From: 67-14 sp020438345
GTDB lineage: Bacteria > Actinomycetota > Thermoleophilia > Solirubrobacterales > 70-9
Direction of reading: 5' to 3'
Length of the DNA: 64,000 bases
NCBI GenBank assembly: GCA_937872475.1
Contig: CALMSY010000003.1
Span: forward strand, 48,010-112,009
Below are positions 17,257-26,052 of this stretch, piece after piece. Every line of letters begins with the position of its first letter. Position 1 is the stretch's first letter. A program made the translations under genes and the position numbers. The notes under the pieces were generated by a model. That model was not told the origin of the DNA and did no database searches. It saw only the letters and a list, made by a program, of their open reading frames with translations.

Positions 17257-18386
17257 CAGCCCATCCCGAACCAGCGAGCTTTGCGGGTCGAACCAAATTC
17301 GTCTTTTTCGTCCCGAAGGTCGATTGACGGAGCGTTGAAGACTCCGGTCTTTTCAGGACCGGAAAGAAAGTCGATGTCGACCCGCGCGATGCGGTCTTCG
17401 CCGAACTCGATGTAACAGGAACCACGGCCGTCATATGGAGGGGTTCCGCCACTCCCCCTGATCTCGGCGATCAGTTGGCGGGCGACCACCTTTGCGGCTC
17501 CCTCGGCGAAGACCCCGGCCTTTGGTACCCCGGCGGTAGCGACATCACCAACCGCGTAGACACCGTCGAACTTTGTCTTCAGGGTGGCCGGGTCAACCGG
17601 GATGAATCCGTCCTCGGTGATGCCACTTTCAATCACCACTTGAGGAGCCCGGTGCTTCGGTACCCCGAGAAAGAGATCGAAGTCCAGGGCGGAATCGTCG
17701 TCGAGGATCACCTTGCCGGGTTCGAGCCTGGCCGGACGCCTGCCGCCGATGAAGTTGATCCCGCGGGCCTCGAATTCAGCGGCCAGAGCAGCCGAGGTTT
17801 CCGGTGATGGCGGCACCGGCGAGCCTAGCGGCATCACGAAGCTGATCTCACATTGGTCCCGAACACCGCGCCGGGTCAGTTCATCACTCAGCATCAGCGC
17901 GCATTCACTGGGGGCCGGCGGACATTTGAAAGGCGCCCCGCAGACGCCGATAATTGCGTGGCCGGAATCCAGAGCGGCAATCGGCCTGGCCGCAGCCGCA
18001 GCCCCGGCAAACGAATAGAACTCGGTTCCGTGTTCCGAGAGTCCGGGGGTCGCATCGAGGTCGTAGTCGGCTCCAAGGGCGATAACCAGTGCATCGGCCT
18101 CGCGGGTTCCGGCGCTGGTCGTGACGCTCCGGGCTGCGGCATCGATCGCCGTAATCTCTTCCCGGAGCACGGTGACACCCGGTTTCACGACTTCCGAATA
18201 GGGCAACTTCACCGAATCGAAACTGGCACCGCGGAACATCAGATCGAGCTTCGAATAGCCGAACGAGAAGGAATCATCACGATCGACAAGGGTGACTTCC
18301 ACCTGATCTCCCAGCTCTTCCGAGAGCATCGTGCTCAGTTCGAGTCCACCAAAACCGGCACCGAGAATCAGGACAGATTTGCTCAC
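17256..18386 (-). CDS. SQR-like NAD(P)/FAD-dependent oxidoreductase
   Basis: 376 residues. It starts with a Rossmann FAD-binding motif (SVLILGAGFGGLELSTML), then VTLVDRDDSFSFGYSKLDLM, the second nucleotide motif region (ADALVIALGADYDLDATPG) and the C-terminal FAD motif FDGVYAVGDVATAGVPKAGV. A Cys pair in GVCGAPFKCPPAPSECAL occupies the place where sulphide:quinone oxidoreductases and related flavocytochromes keep a Cys near FAD. The protein is therefore placed in the SQR/NDH-2-like group, but whether it oxidises sulphide is not shown. It overlaps the downstream membrane-protein gene by ATGA. Confidence 0.85.
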   Translation of the reverse strand: MSKSVLILGAGFGGLELSTMLSEELGDQVEVTLVDRDDSFSFGYSKLDLMFRGASFDSVKLPYSEVVKPGVTVLREEITAIDAAARSVTTSAGTREADALVIALGADYDLDATPGLSEHGTEFYSFAGAAAAARPIAALDSGHAIIGVCGAPFKCPPAPSECALMLSDELTRRGVRDQCEISFVMPLGSPVPPSPETSAALAAEFEARGINFIGGRRPARLEPGKVILDDDSALDFDLFLGVPKHRAPQVVIESGITEDGFIPVDPATLKTKFDGVYAVGDVATAGVPKAGVFAEGAAKVVARQLIAEIRGSGGTPPYDGRGSCYIEFGEDRIARVDIDFLSGPEKTGVFNAPSIDLRDEKDEFGSTRKARWFGMG

Positions 18387-18548
18387 CGGACCAGCATATC
18401 GGCGGCGAAGGCCGATGAATCAGTTCGGGGAACGCTGGCGGATGGAGAGCCGGTGGCCGGGATGCTGCGTGACTTTCGTGCCTGGCTCGGGTTGATGGCC
18501 TGAAGTTCCACATGGCCCGGAGGGTCACCGCGTAACCTGAGGAAAGCG

Positions 18549-19988
18549 ATGCCGGAGACAGAACGACAGCAGGTCAGGCCACTGGCCAGGGGAACACTGA
18601 AGCTTCAGTCCGACGAGCGATTGCTGAAGCTTTTCAGGCGGGATGTAGAACCCGCTTTCGACGAGCTGGTAAATCGCTACCGCGCGGCGCTGGTCGGGTA
18701 TGCCGGCTCCATCGCCGGGCCTGACCGGGCCGAGGATGTGGTCCAGGAATCGCTGGTCAAGGCCCATCGCTCGTTGAAGCCGGAGCGGGACATCGAGCCA
18801 CGGCCGTGGCTCTACTCCGTTGTTCGGAACACGGCGCTGAACGATGTACGCGACAATCGCAAGCACCGGCATGCCGACCTGGGGGACTCGACCGGTGGCG
18901 GAACTTCCCCCGATGAACTGGTCGAGCAGCGGGAACGCTTCGCGGCGGTACTGGCCGCGGTGGCCGACCTTCCGCCTGCCCAGCGCCGCGCTCTGGTTGA
19001 CCACGAAGTCAGTGGCTTCTCGCATGAGGAGATCGCGGCCGAACTCGAACTCAGCACCGGCGCGACCAAGCAGCTGATCTACCGGGCACGTCTTTCACTC
19101 CGGAACGCCTTCGGTGCGATGATCCCGATCCCGCTGATCACATGGCTGGCCGCCGAAGGCGGCGGCCTGGTCGCGGCCGGAGGAGCCGCGGGTACCGGCG
19201 GCGCGGCTGGCGTGATCAGCACGATCGGCGGCGGAACTGCGGCGAAACTCGCGGTGGTCGCGGTAGTCGCAGGGGGCTCCCTCGCTGGTGGTATCGCCGT
19301 CGAGAAGAACCACTCCGGCAAGACCCGGGACCAGAGCAGGACCGCAAGAACAACCGTGGCTCCGGAAGCGGCGGCAGCCGCTGCCTCGACTCCGGCCGTG
19401 GCTTCGGGCGGATCTGCTCCGGGCTCGGCCTCCGGGAGTGGACCTTTCCTGAACAAGCGCAAGGGCAACCTGCGCGGGACCGGGGAATCTATGGGCCGCA
19501 AGGATGACGCGAAGGTTTCGCAGGATTCATCCGGACCCGCGGTCGGTTCCGGGGCCGCCGCGGGCAGGCACGACGGGCATGGATTCCCGGGCGAAGGGAC
19601 CCGACCGGCACCCCGGCCGACACATGACGACCCGGTCAGGCCCGCCGGTTCCTCCGGAGCTCACCGCCCCGGCGGCAATGCCACCGGCGGGTCAGGCCAT
19701 CCGGGTGGGGGATCGGGTGGGGGCCCGTTCGGGTCGGGACCGAGCGCCGGACCGGGTGCCGATTCCGGGTCCGGAGGGCCGGGAAGCCCGGGTGGGCATC
19801 AACCATCGGGCGGGTCGGATTCCGGTGGCCCCGGCAGCGTGGCACCTCCAACCGGTTCGCCGGGGACGGGGAGTCCTGGATCAGGAGGAGGGTCACATGG
19901 ATCCGCAGGCCCCGGCAGCGGGGCCGGTTCGGCTGCTCCTACCCCGCCCGGATCGGGCAAGGGGAATGGAGCAGACCCCGCCGACTGA
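18549..19988 (+). CDS. ECF-type RNA polymerase sigma factor with membrane segment and long Gly/Pro/Ser tail
   Basis: 479 residues; the ATG follows GAGGAAA. The first 190 residues are a normal ECF sigma factor: region 2 (FDELVNRYRAALVGYAGSIA, DRAEDVVQESLVKAHRSLK, PRPWLYSVVRNTALNDVRD) and region 4 (LPPAQRRALVDHEVSGFSHE, ELSTGATKQLIYRARLSLR). Then come hydrophobic Gly/Ala-rich segments (IPIPLITWLAAEGGGLVAAG, AAKLAVVAVVAGGSLAGGIA) that could span the membrane. The last 220 residues are low-complexity Gly/Ser/Pro. A membrane-tethered sigma factor is implied, with the tail either outside or disordered in the cytoplasm. The next gene encodes a secreted Asp-rich protein 74 bp downstream. Confidence 0.88.
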   Translation: MPETERQQVRPLARGTLKLQSDERLLKLFRRDVEPAFDELVNRYRAALVGYAGSIAGPDRAEDVVQESLVKAHRSLKPERDIEPRPWLYSVVRNTALNDVRDNRKHRHADLGDSTGGGTSPDELVEQRERFAAVLAAVADLPPAQRRALVDHEVSGFSHEEIAAELELSTGATKQLIYRARLSLRNAFGAMIPIPLITWLAAEGGGLVAAGGAAGTGGAAGVISTIGGGTAAKLAVVAVVAGGSLAGGIAVEKNHSGKTRDQSRTARTTVAPEAAAAAASTPAVASGGSAPGSASGSGPFLNKRKGNLRGTGESMGRKDDAKVSQDSSGPAVGSGAAAGRHDGHGFPGEGTRPAPRPTHDDPVRPAGSSGAHRPGGNATGGSGHPGGGSGGGPFGSGPSAGPGADSGSGGPGSPGGHQPSGGSDSGGPGSVAPPTGSPGTGSPGSGGGSHGSAGPGSGAGSAAPTPPGSGKGNGADPAD

Positions 19989-20062
19989 GGTTTTCCGTGA
20001 CTTTCGCCGCCGGTTCGGGTCTCCGGTTCAGTAGCGCAAGTCAAACACTCGAAAGGGGAACC

Positions 20063-20734
20063 ATGAGGATCAACCGGAGAAAGGGAATCGGCGTTCTCGC
20101 GACCGCAATTCTCGCACTGCTTGTTGTCTCGCTGCCAGGTATCGCGACGGCGAAGGATCAAAACGGGGATCGCATCCCGGATCGCTGGGAGCGCAGTCAC
20201 AAGCTCTCGCTGAACAAGGATCAGCGCAAGCTTGACCAGGACCGTGACGGGCTGAAGAACCGTGGCGAATGGCGCGCGGGCACAAGCCCGCGGGACAAGG
20301 ATTCCGATGGCGACGGGGTTTCCGACCTCAAGGAAAAGGCGGGCGTCATTTCGGCCTTCGACGCGGAGACAGGGGAGCTGACTCTGACCCTCTACGCAGG
20401 CGGGGAACTCAGCGGATCGGTCACCGATGAAACGCGGGTCAAGTGCCAGTCCGACGGAGCCGGGGAAGAGGGCACGGAGGAACCCGCTGAACGTCACGGT
20501 GGCGTCGAGGGTGAGGACGGATCCGGGGACGAAACCAGTGAACAGGGGCAAGGCCGTCCCGGACATGGCGGTCCCGGACATGGCGGCCCCGGCGAAGGTG
20601 GCAAGGGTTGTGGCGGTGACTGCTCGGTCGAAGATCTGGCCGCAGGCGTGGAAATCACTGAAGCGGTTGTCCAGTACACCGCGTCGGGCAAGGTCTTCAG
20701 GGAACTGGAGATCGTCCGCTCCACGGTCGAGTAG
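20063..20734 (+). CDS. Secreted protein with Asp-rich (thrombospondin type 3-like) calcium-binding repeats
   Basis: 223 residues from the ATG at 20063 with AAAGGGGAA just upstream. The in-frame GTG-type extension at 19997 lacks one. The signal peptide is followed by acidic repeats: DQNGDRIPDRWE, LDQDRDGLKNRGE and DKDSDGDGVSDLKEK, which match calcium-binding loops of thrombospondin type 3/dockerin-like repeats. A beta segment with EITEAVVQYTASGKVFRELE and a low-complexity Gly/His/Glu-rich segment (about residues 140-190, GHGGPGHGGPGEGG) follow. It sits behind a membrane-type sigma factor gene and before a strong terminator, so the two may form a unit. Role unknown. Confidence 0.82.
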   Translation: MRINRRKGIGVLATAILALLVVSLPGIATAKDQNGDRIPDRWERSHKLSLNKDQRKLDQDRDGLKNRGEWRAGTSPRDKDSDGDGVSDLKEKAGVISAFDAETGELTLTLYAGGELSGSVTDETRVKCQSDGAGEEGTEEPAERHGGVEGEDGSGDETSEQGQGRPGHGGPGHGGPGEGGKGCGGDCSVEDLAAGVEITEAVVQYTASGKVFRELEIVRSTVE

Positions 20735-20756
20735 ACCGACCCGGCAGATCACATCC

Positions 20757-20784
20757 CGAAGGGGCCGCTCCGGCGGCCCCTTCG
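20757..20784 (+). terminator. Strong hairpin terminator
   Basis: CGAAGGGGCCGC pairs perfectly with GCGGCCCCTTCG around the loop TCCG, a 12-bp GC-rich stem followed by TCTTTG. It lies 22 bp after the stop of the Asp-rich secreted protein and before murB. Confidence 0.85.
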
Positions 20785-20806
20785 TCTTTGTGGAAGCATC
20801 GCGTTC

Positions 20807-21874
20807 GTGGCTGAAGCAGGCAACAACGTGGAACTGGCGCCCTTGACCACCCTGAACCTGGGTGGACCGGCCGAACGACTGATCAAGGTGGAGGACACAG
20901 CCGAGCTGATCCGGCTGGTGCTGGCGGCTGACGCGGAAGCCGAACCCCTCTTCTTTCTGGCTGGCGGATCGAATGTGGTGATCGCCGACCAGGGGGTGCC
21001 CGGCACCACTATCTGGATCCAAAGCAGGGGAATCGAGGAACGCGAACTCGAGGACGGGCGGGTATCGCTCACGGTCGCTGCCGGCGAAATGTGGGATCAG
21101 CTGGTCGAGCGTTCGGTCAATTCCGGCCTTTCCGGAATCGAATGTCTTTCCGGTATCCCGGGTACGGTGGGCGCCACGCCAGTCCAGAACGTCGGCGCTT
21201 ACGGCCAGGAGGTCTCGGAGACGATCGCCTCCGTTCTCGTACTTGACAGAGAGGGTGGCGATGTCCGTACTTTCACCGCGGCGGACTGTGGTTTCGGCTA
21301 CCGCTCCAGCCGCTTCAAGCGTGATTCCAGGTTTCTGGTCCTGGCGGTGGAGTTCATCCTTGATCCTTCGGACGACTCGGCACCAGTCGCCTACGGCCAG
21401 CTGGCCGGCACGCTCGGGGTCGAGACCGGCGAGCGGGTACCGCTTTCCGTGGCCCGGGAGACGGTCCTCGAGTTGAGGCGCTCGAAAAGCATGGTTCTCG
21501 ACCCTGATGATCCCGATTCAGTCAGTGCCGGTTCATTTTTCACCAACCCGCTGCTTCCGCTCTTGGAGATGGCCGAGCTGACAGCCCGAGCTGAAGAAAT
21601 GTTCGGACCCGATGATCTGCCTCCGTCCTACCCCGCTCCCGACGGGCTGGCGAAGACTTCAGCGGCCTGGCTGATCGAAAGGGCGGGATTCAACCGGGGC
21701 TTCGGGGAAGGTCCGATCGGTATTTCCCGGAACCACACGCTGGCGATCGTAAACCGGGGAGGCGGCACCACCGCCGAACTGGTCGCATTTGCGCGTGGAG
21801 TCGCGGATCAGGTCGAAGCGGTTTTCGGTATCGCCCTTGTGCCAGAACCGGTTTTCGTCGGCCACTCCTGGTAG
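20807..21874 (+). CDS. murB: UDP-N-acetylenolpyruvoylglucosamine reductase
   Basis: 355 residues from a GTG start. MurB reduces UDP-GlcNAc-enolpyruvate to UDP-MurNAc with NADPH and FAD in peptidoglycan synthesis. Visible motifs: TTLNLGGPAERL, the FAD-binding FFLAGGSNVVIADQGVPGTT, GLSGIECLSGIPGTVGATPV, QNVGAYGQEV, the catalytic Ser region VSAGSFFTNPLL, AAWLIERAGF and the C-terminal VPEPVFVG with the catalytic-type Glu. The length and layout fit the E. coli-like type I enzyme. No other mur gene is adjacent; it stands alone after a terminator. Confidence 0.96.
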   Translation: MAEAGNNVELAPLTTLNLGGPAERLIKVEDTAELIRLVLAADAEAEPLFFLAGGSNVVIADQGVPGTTIWIQSRGIEERELEDGRVSLTVAAGEMWDQLVERSVNSGLSGIECLSGIPGTVGATPVQNVGAYGQEVSETIASVLVLDREGGDVRTFTAADCGFGYRSSRFKRDSRFLVLAVEFILDPSDDSAPVAYGQLAGTLGVETGERVPLSVARETVLELRRSKSMVLDPDDPDSVSAGSFFTNPLLPLLEMAELTARAEEMFGPDDLPPSYPAPDGLAKTSAAWLIERAGFNRGFGEGPIGISRNHTLAIVNRGGGTTAELVAFARGVADQVEAVFGIALVPEPVFVGHSW

Positions 21875-21915
21875 CCAGGCCCGTCACCTGCATTACCGCT
21901 TTCCGAGGTACCTGT

Positions 21916-22791
21916 TCAACCAGCGGCAACCGGTTTGTTTCTTTGCTTGTCTGTGTAGAGCTCCGCGTCGGCACGGTCGACGCAGGCCTGGAGCTCTTCA
22001 CCGGGGGCGAGTTCAGCAACCCCGAATGACCAGCCGATGGGAGACACATCCTTGAGCTTGCCCATCAGCTGCCGTGCATCATCCGAATTACTGCCGGGCA
22101 GCACCAGCAGAAACTCGTCCCCACCTATGCGGGCCAGAATGTCTCCCCTGCGGATCACACTGGTCCAGGCTTCAGCACAACTCTGGAGGATCCGGTCCCC
22201 TTCCGAATGACCTTCGCTGTCGTTGACTTCCTTGAAGCCGTCAAGATCAATGTGCGCCATGCTGACCGGCTGCTCAAGCCGTTGACAAAGGGCGATTGCC
22301 CGCTCACTTTCGGAAATGAGTCCGGCCCGGTTCTGGAGCCCGGTGAGCGGGTCGGTAATCGCGGTCGAACGGATCGAAGTGCAGGCACGACTCAAAACCT
22401 CTGCCCCACCGATGCCGGTTACGCCGAGGATCAACCATTCAGCCCACCGGTCAGCCTGGCCTCCGGCTACAAGACCGGCCGCGCATGCGGCCCAGAGCAG
22501 GAACATGTAAAGGCGGGTCCGGCGAGGCTCGAAACTGAAGCTGAAGAATCCGGCCAGCAGGAAGTAGAGCGAGACCGCAATCGCGCCGGATTCGTTTGCC
22601 TTGACCAGATCCAGTACAAGTGCCAGAACCGCCAGCAGAACCGCTCCCGAAAGTACGGTGATGGTAAACCAGGCAGGACTGCGCATCCCCTGATCGAGGA
22701 TCCTGACCCGGCTCTCACTTCTCGGTTCACCCAACTTCGGAAACGTCACTCTGCAATGACGTCCCCGCAGAACGACACACTCCCCCCCCAC
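21916..22791 (-). CDS. Membrane-anchored diguanylate cyclase (GGDEF domain)
   Basis: Up to 291 residues from a GTG at 22791; an ATG at 22686 (MRSPAWFTITVLSGAVL) is an alternative start that would begin right before the first helix. About four membrane helices are followed by a linker and a GGDEF domain: STAITDPLTGLQNRAGLIS, HIDLDGFKEVNDSEGHSEGD and the active-site loop ARIGGDEFLLVLPG. The signature GGDEF is intact, so c-di-GMP synthesis is expected. It lies 33 bp downstream of a sigma-factor gene on the same strand and may be co-transcribed with it. Confidence 0.9.
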   Translation of the reverse strand: MGGECVVLRGRHCRVTFPKLGEPRSESRVRILDQGMRSPAWFTITVLSGAVLLAVLALVLDLVKANESGAIAVSLYFLLAGFFSFSFEPRRTRLYMFLLWAACAAGLVAGGQADRWAEWLILGVTGIGGAEVLSRACTSIRSTAITDPLTGLQNRAGLISESERAIALCQRLEQPVSMAHIDLDGFKEVNDSEGHSEGDRILQSCAEAWTSVIRRGDILARIGGDEFLLVLPGSNSDDARQLMGKLKDVSPIGWSFGVAELAPGEELQACVDRADAELYTDKQRNKPVAAG

Positions 22792-22824
22792 TATTTCGAC
22801 CGCGTTGATACGCGAGGCCGGGAT

Positions 22825-24225
22825 CTATCTGAGACCGAACTCCTCGCCGGCATCAGTGGTGGGCTTGGCCGGCCTCGAAGGGGCTTCCGGCCGATCCGGC
22901 TTCTCCGGTGCCGGCTCGGGCTTCCGGTCCGGCTCCGGCCGTTCAGCCTTCGGGGGATCGGGGGCCGGCTCGACAGGAGCAGGTGCTTCAACCGGCGGAA
23001 CATAGGCCGACTCGGGCACAGCTGCGGCCGCGGCCTCCTCCGCGGCAGCAGCTGCCGCCGCTGCTTCAGCCGCCGCCGCAGCAGCGCGGGCCCGGCGACG
23101 CTTTTCTGCGGCTGCCTTCAAACGGGCTCTCTCGGCGGCTTTCCTCGCTGCCTTCGCCGCCTGTGCCGAAGCCGCGCTCCCGGAACCACCGCCGCCCGCA
23201 CCGCCACCCGCCGAGGCGAGTGAAGCTGCCGGCTTCCCTTCCGGTCCGGACCCGGAATCGCCACCAACTTTTCCGGTTGCCACCCCGACTGCAACAGCGA
23301 CGATCGCTGCCGCAGCAACTGCACCACCGGCGACCGCCGTCTTTCGCGCGGTCGAAGCCCCCTGCCCGACTGCTGCGCCACCTTTGCCGGCGGATATACC
23401 CGCTTGCCCGGTGGCGCCAGCTTGGACTCCGGCGACGCCAGCCGCACCTCCCCCGCCTTCAACCAGACTGATCGCACCGGCAGCACCCCCGGTAATTCCG
23501 GCGCCTCCGGCGAGCAGCGCGAAAGCAATCGGAAGCGGCGGGCCGATCGCGGCAAGCCCCCGCTCCATCCAGACTTCCCGCCGACAAGCCGGGCAATGTT
23601 CAAGGTGCTCGCTGGCCAGCCTGTATTTGTCACCGTCCGGATCGAGCAGTCCGAGAGCGAAGGCCCGGATAGTCGATTCAAGTCCGGCGCAATGTTCCCC
23701 TGATTGGACCGCTTCCACCACCGAGTTGATCCTGGAGGAGGCGCGATCCATGATCTTCTCCATCCGCTTCGGCCGGACACCCATAGCTTCCGCGGCCTCT
23801 GGTCGGGTGTAGCCACAAAGGTGACAAAGAGTCGCCGCTTCCAGCTCCCGGGAGGAAAGCTTCGCCTGTAGGCCTTCCCGGATCTGGCGGAGCTGGATCT
23901 CCGCGTCAAGTTGCGAATCAATGTCGGGGTCGACCCCGACCTCGTCGATCGTTCCCGGGTCGGCCCGCCGACTGACCTTCTGGGCGCGGAACTCGTTCAG
24001 GGCCCGTCGATGGGTGACGGTAACCAGATACCCAACCCGGTTTTTCACCTCTTCTCCCTCGACCAGGGTCAGATAGAGCGCATGCCAGGCTTCGTTGTAG
24101 CTGCCGTCCAGGTCGAAATCGGACATTCTGATCCCGGAGGACGAAAGCTTCGACGCAACTGTGCGGATCACTTCGGCCTTGTGCCGGTCGTACTCAACCG
24201 AGACCAAGTCCTGCGCCGGGGTCAC
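22825..24225 (-). CDS. ECF-like sigma factor fused to an anti-sigma-type zinc finger, membrane segment and low-complexity tail
   Basis: 466 residues from a GTG at 24225, overlapping the stop of the upstream secreted-protein gene by GTGA. Residues 1-175 look like a divergent sigma-70 protein: ALYLTLVEGEEVKNRVGYLV, HRRALNEFRAQK, then region 4 LSSRELEAATLCHLCGYTRP and AAEAMGVRPKRMEKIMDRAS. Residues 195-220 contain H207-x3-C211-x2-C214 (SEHLEHCPACRREVW), the pattern of anti-sigma zf-HC2 zinc fingers. A Gly/Ala-rich hydrophobic stretch with a likely helix (TAVAGGAVAAAAIVAVAVGV) and an Ala/Lys then Pro/Glu-rich tail follow. Sigma and anti-sigma parts on one chain would be self-regulating; this is inference. 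Confidence 0.8.
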   Translation of the reverse strand: MTPAQDLVSVEYDRHKAEVIRTVASKLSSSGIRMSDFDLDGSYNEAWHALYLTLVEGEEVKNRVGYLVTVTHRRALNEFRAQKVSRRADPGTIDEVGVDPDIDSQLDAEIQLRQIREGLQAKLSSRELEAATLCHLCGYTRPEAAEAMGVRPKRMEKIMDRASSRINSVVEAVQSGEHCAGLESTIRAFALGLLDPDGDKYRLASEHLEHCPACRREVWMERGLAAIGPPLPIAFALLAGGAGITGGAAGAISLVEGGGGAAGVAGVQAGATGQAGISAGKGGAAVGQGASTARKTAVAGGAVAAAAIVAVAVGVATGKVGGDSGSGPEGKPAASLASAGGGAGGGGSGSAASAQAAKAARKAAERARLKAAAEKRRRARAAAAAAEAAAAAAAAEEAAAAAVPESAYVPPVEAPAPVEPAPDPPKAERPEPDRKPEPAPEKPDRPEAPSRPAKPTTDAGEEFGLR

Positions 24226-25961
24226 CGCCGGCCTACCTTGACGGTCACCTTCCGGATTTTGCTCACTTCGGAGGGCCAGGGCCAGCCGGGCGCATCACGA
24301 ACAATTGCCCGGAATGAAAAGACCGCCTTCCGCTTTACGTACCTGAAGCGATAAACCCAGGACCAGCTGCCGTTCGCCCTGGCTCTGACCGATGCGATCG
24401 TTTCCCACTTTCCCGACACCCTGGCCTGAATCTCGACCGGCACGCCGTCGGCAGAGGGTCCGGCACCGCTCAAACGGCCCTTGAAACGAACCTTTCCTCC
24501 GATCCGGATCTTCGCCGGCTTCGGCAGCAGGGTCAAACCGAGTTTGCCACGAACCCGGATCAGTACCCGGCTGGTAGCGGCAGCACCGGGATAGGGCGCG
24601 AAGTCGATCTCGATCTGGCGGGCTCCGGACCCCGGGACCGGAATGCTGAAACCGCCATCTGCACCGGTCGTTGTGTCCGGCAGACCGGAAGGCGCCTCAT
24701 CCGCGGAGGCCAACTGGGTCATTCGGGACCCGAGCACCGCCCCGACCACGGGCGCTCCGGCCTCGGTGGTCAACCTGCCTTCGATCGCGATCGCCTCTCC
24801 GGGCTTTTGCCATATCGCTTCAGAATCGAGCTTGATCACGGGATCGACAACCGCCGGCGTACCGTTCGTGGGCAACGTCGGGCCAGCCGGCCCAGTCGGA
24901 CCAGTGGAATCAGTCGGGCCGGTCGGGCCAGTTGGAAAGGTCGACCCGGTGGAACCGGTCGGTCCAACGGGACCGGGCCTTTCCACCGTGAAGCCGACGG
25001 GTCCGAACGGAGTCTGGTTACCGGATGCATCGGTAACGGAGCCACTCGCGACATGGAAGCCTTCACCCAGTACCGAGGTGTCCACGGTGAAGGTCTTCCC
25101 AATCGAATTCGGACAGGGTCCGGTCACCTCATAGGGAGTGGAACATTCGCCGCTGCCGAGATTGATCGTGTCGGTCAAGCTGCCATCGATCTCGAGCTGC
25201 AACAGCTTGATCCCGGAGATCGTGTCACTGGCTTCAACCACGAGATTGGCTTTTCCCCAGAGCGGGTCACCATCGGTCAGGGTCCCCTTCACCGCACCCA
25301 CCAAGGGGCTGGTGGGGTCATTCAGAGTTACCCGCGACTGGTGAAGAGCGTAGATCGACGTCACCGGAAGGAAGGTGCCGGGATTACAGCCGGTAGCCCC
25401 GAGACAGCCGACCCAGAGACTCAGCCCGTCCAGTGCAAGTCCGGTCCGGTTCACGTAATTGGCCGGATCATCCCAGGATGAAGGAGCGATGAATCCCTGG
25501 TTATGGCACGGAAATGAAACTGTGATCCCGGTGCTCTTGCAGCCGCTGTCGTCATAGGGAGGGTAGGCGCCCTCCCGGGTGGCGGCCGCGTAGTCATAGG
25601 CAGAACCGCCGGGTGCTGCCGTTTCGATCCCACGGTAGATCCGGTAAGACGAGATGCTTGCGCCACTCGGGAGGTCGAACTCCATGCTGAAACGGGGCCG
25701 GCGGGTTCCGGTGTCGTTCGTGTTCATCTTCATCTCGAATGGAGCGGCAGTCGGGCAGCCATAGTCCACCCAGAAGTCACCAATCGCGGCCTCGTTGTAT
25801 CGCGGCTCCCAGGCGTTCATTCCGAGTGCTTCGTTGGCCGGGCCACGACAGGACCACACGTCGTAATTGCCGGCCATCGCCGGTGAGACCGGGCAGGCCA
25901 AAGCCGCAAGGGCGCAAAACCCTGCAAACACCGAAAGTAACAATCGTTGGCTTGCGGACAT
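24222..25961 (-). CDS. Secreted protein with collagen-like Gly-Pro-Thr segment and Ig-like domains
   Basis: 579 residues from the ATG at 25961, where the signal peptide begins (MSASQRLLLSVFAGFCALAA, cleavage near AMA-GN). The open frame reaches 26054 but that part overlaps the divergent oxidoreductase start. The N-terminal 250 residues include Cys pairs and YDVWSCRGPANEALG, a pattern seen in secreted proteins of this group (from memory). A short collagen-like tract (PGPVGPTGSTGSTFPTGPTG and more) lies near residue 330. Then a carboxypeptidase-regulatory-like domain and a C-terminal Ig-like segment with basic residues follow. It is the first gene of a possible three-gene unit with the sigma factor and the GGDEF protein. 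Confidence 0.78.
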   Translation of the reverse strand: MSASQRLLLSVFAGFCALAALACPVSPAMAGNYDVWSCRGPANEALGMNAWEPRYNEAAIGDFWVDYGCPTAAPFEMKMNTNDTGTRRPRFSMEFDLPSGASISSYRIYRGIETAAPGGSAYDYAAATREGAYPPYDDSGCKSTGITVSFPCHNQGFIAPSSWDDPANYVNRTGLALDGLSLWVGCLGATGCNPGTFLPVTSIYALHQSRVTLNDPTSPLVGAVKGTLTDGDPLWGKANLVVEASDTISGIKLLQLEIDGSLTDTINLGSGECSTPYEVTGPCPNSIGKTFTVDTSVLGEGFHVASGSVTDASGNQTPFGPVGFTVERPGPVGPTGSTGSTFPTGPTGPTDSTGPTGPAGPTLPTNGTPAVVDPVIKLDSEAIWQKPGEAIAIEGRLTTEAGAPVVGAVLGSRMTQLASADEAPSGLPDTTTGADGGFSIPVPGSGARQIEIDFAPYPGAAATSRVLIRVRGKLGLTLLPKPAKIRIGGKVRFKGRLSGAGPSADGVPVEIQARVSGKWETIASVRARANGSWSWVYRFRYVKRKAVFSFRAIVRDAPGWPWPSEVSKIRKVTVKVGRR

Positions 25962-26052
25962 CTCCCAGTTTTCTCCGCGTCCAGCCCTGCAGCATTCGGA
26001 CGCAGAGCGGAGGCTAGCGACTCGCGCAGCGTTGCGCGTTACAGTTCGGATC

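Noticed and set aside
19799..21022. 407-residue minus-strand open frame
   Set aside because: It is antisense to the sigma tail, the Asp-rich secreted protein and murB, which have better evidence.
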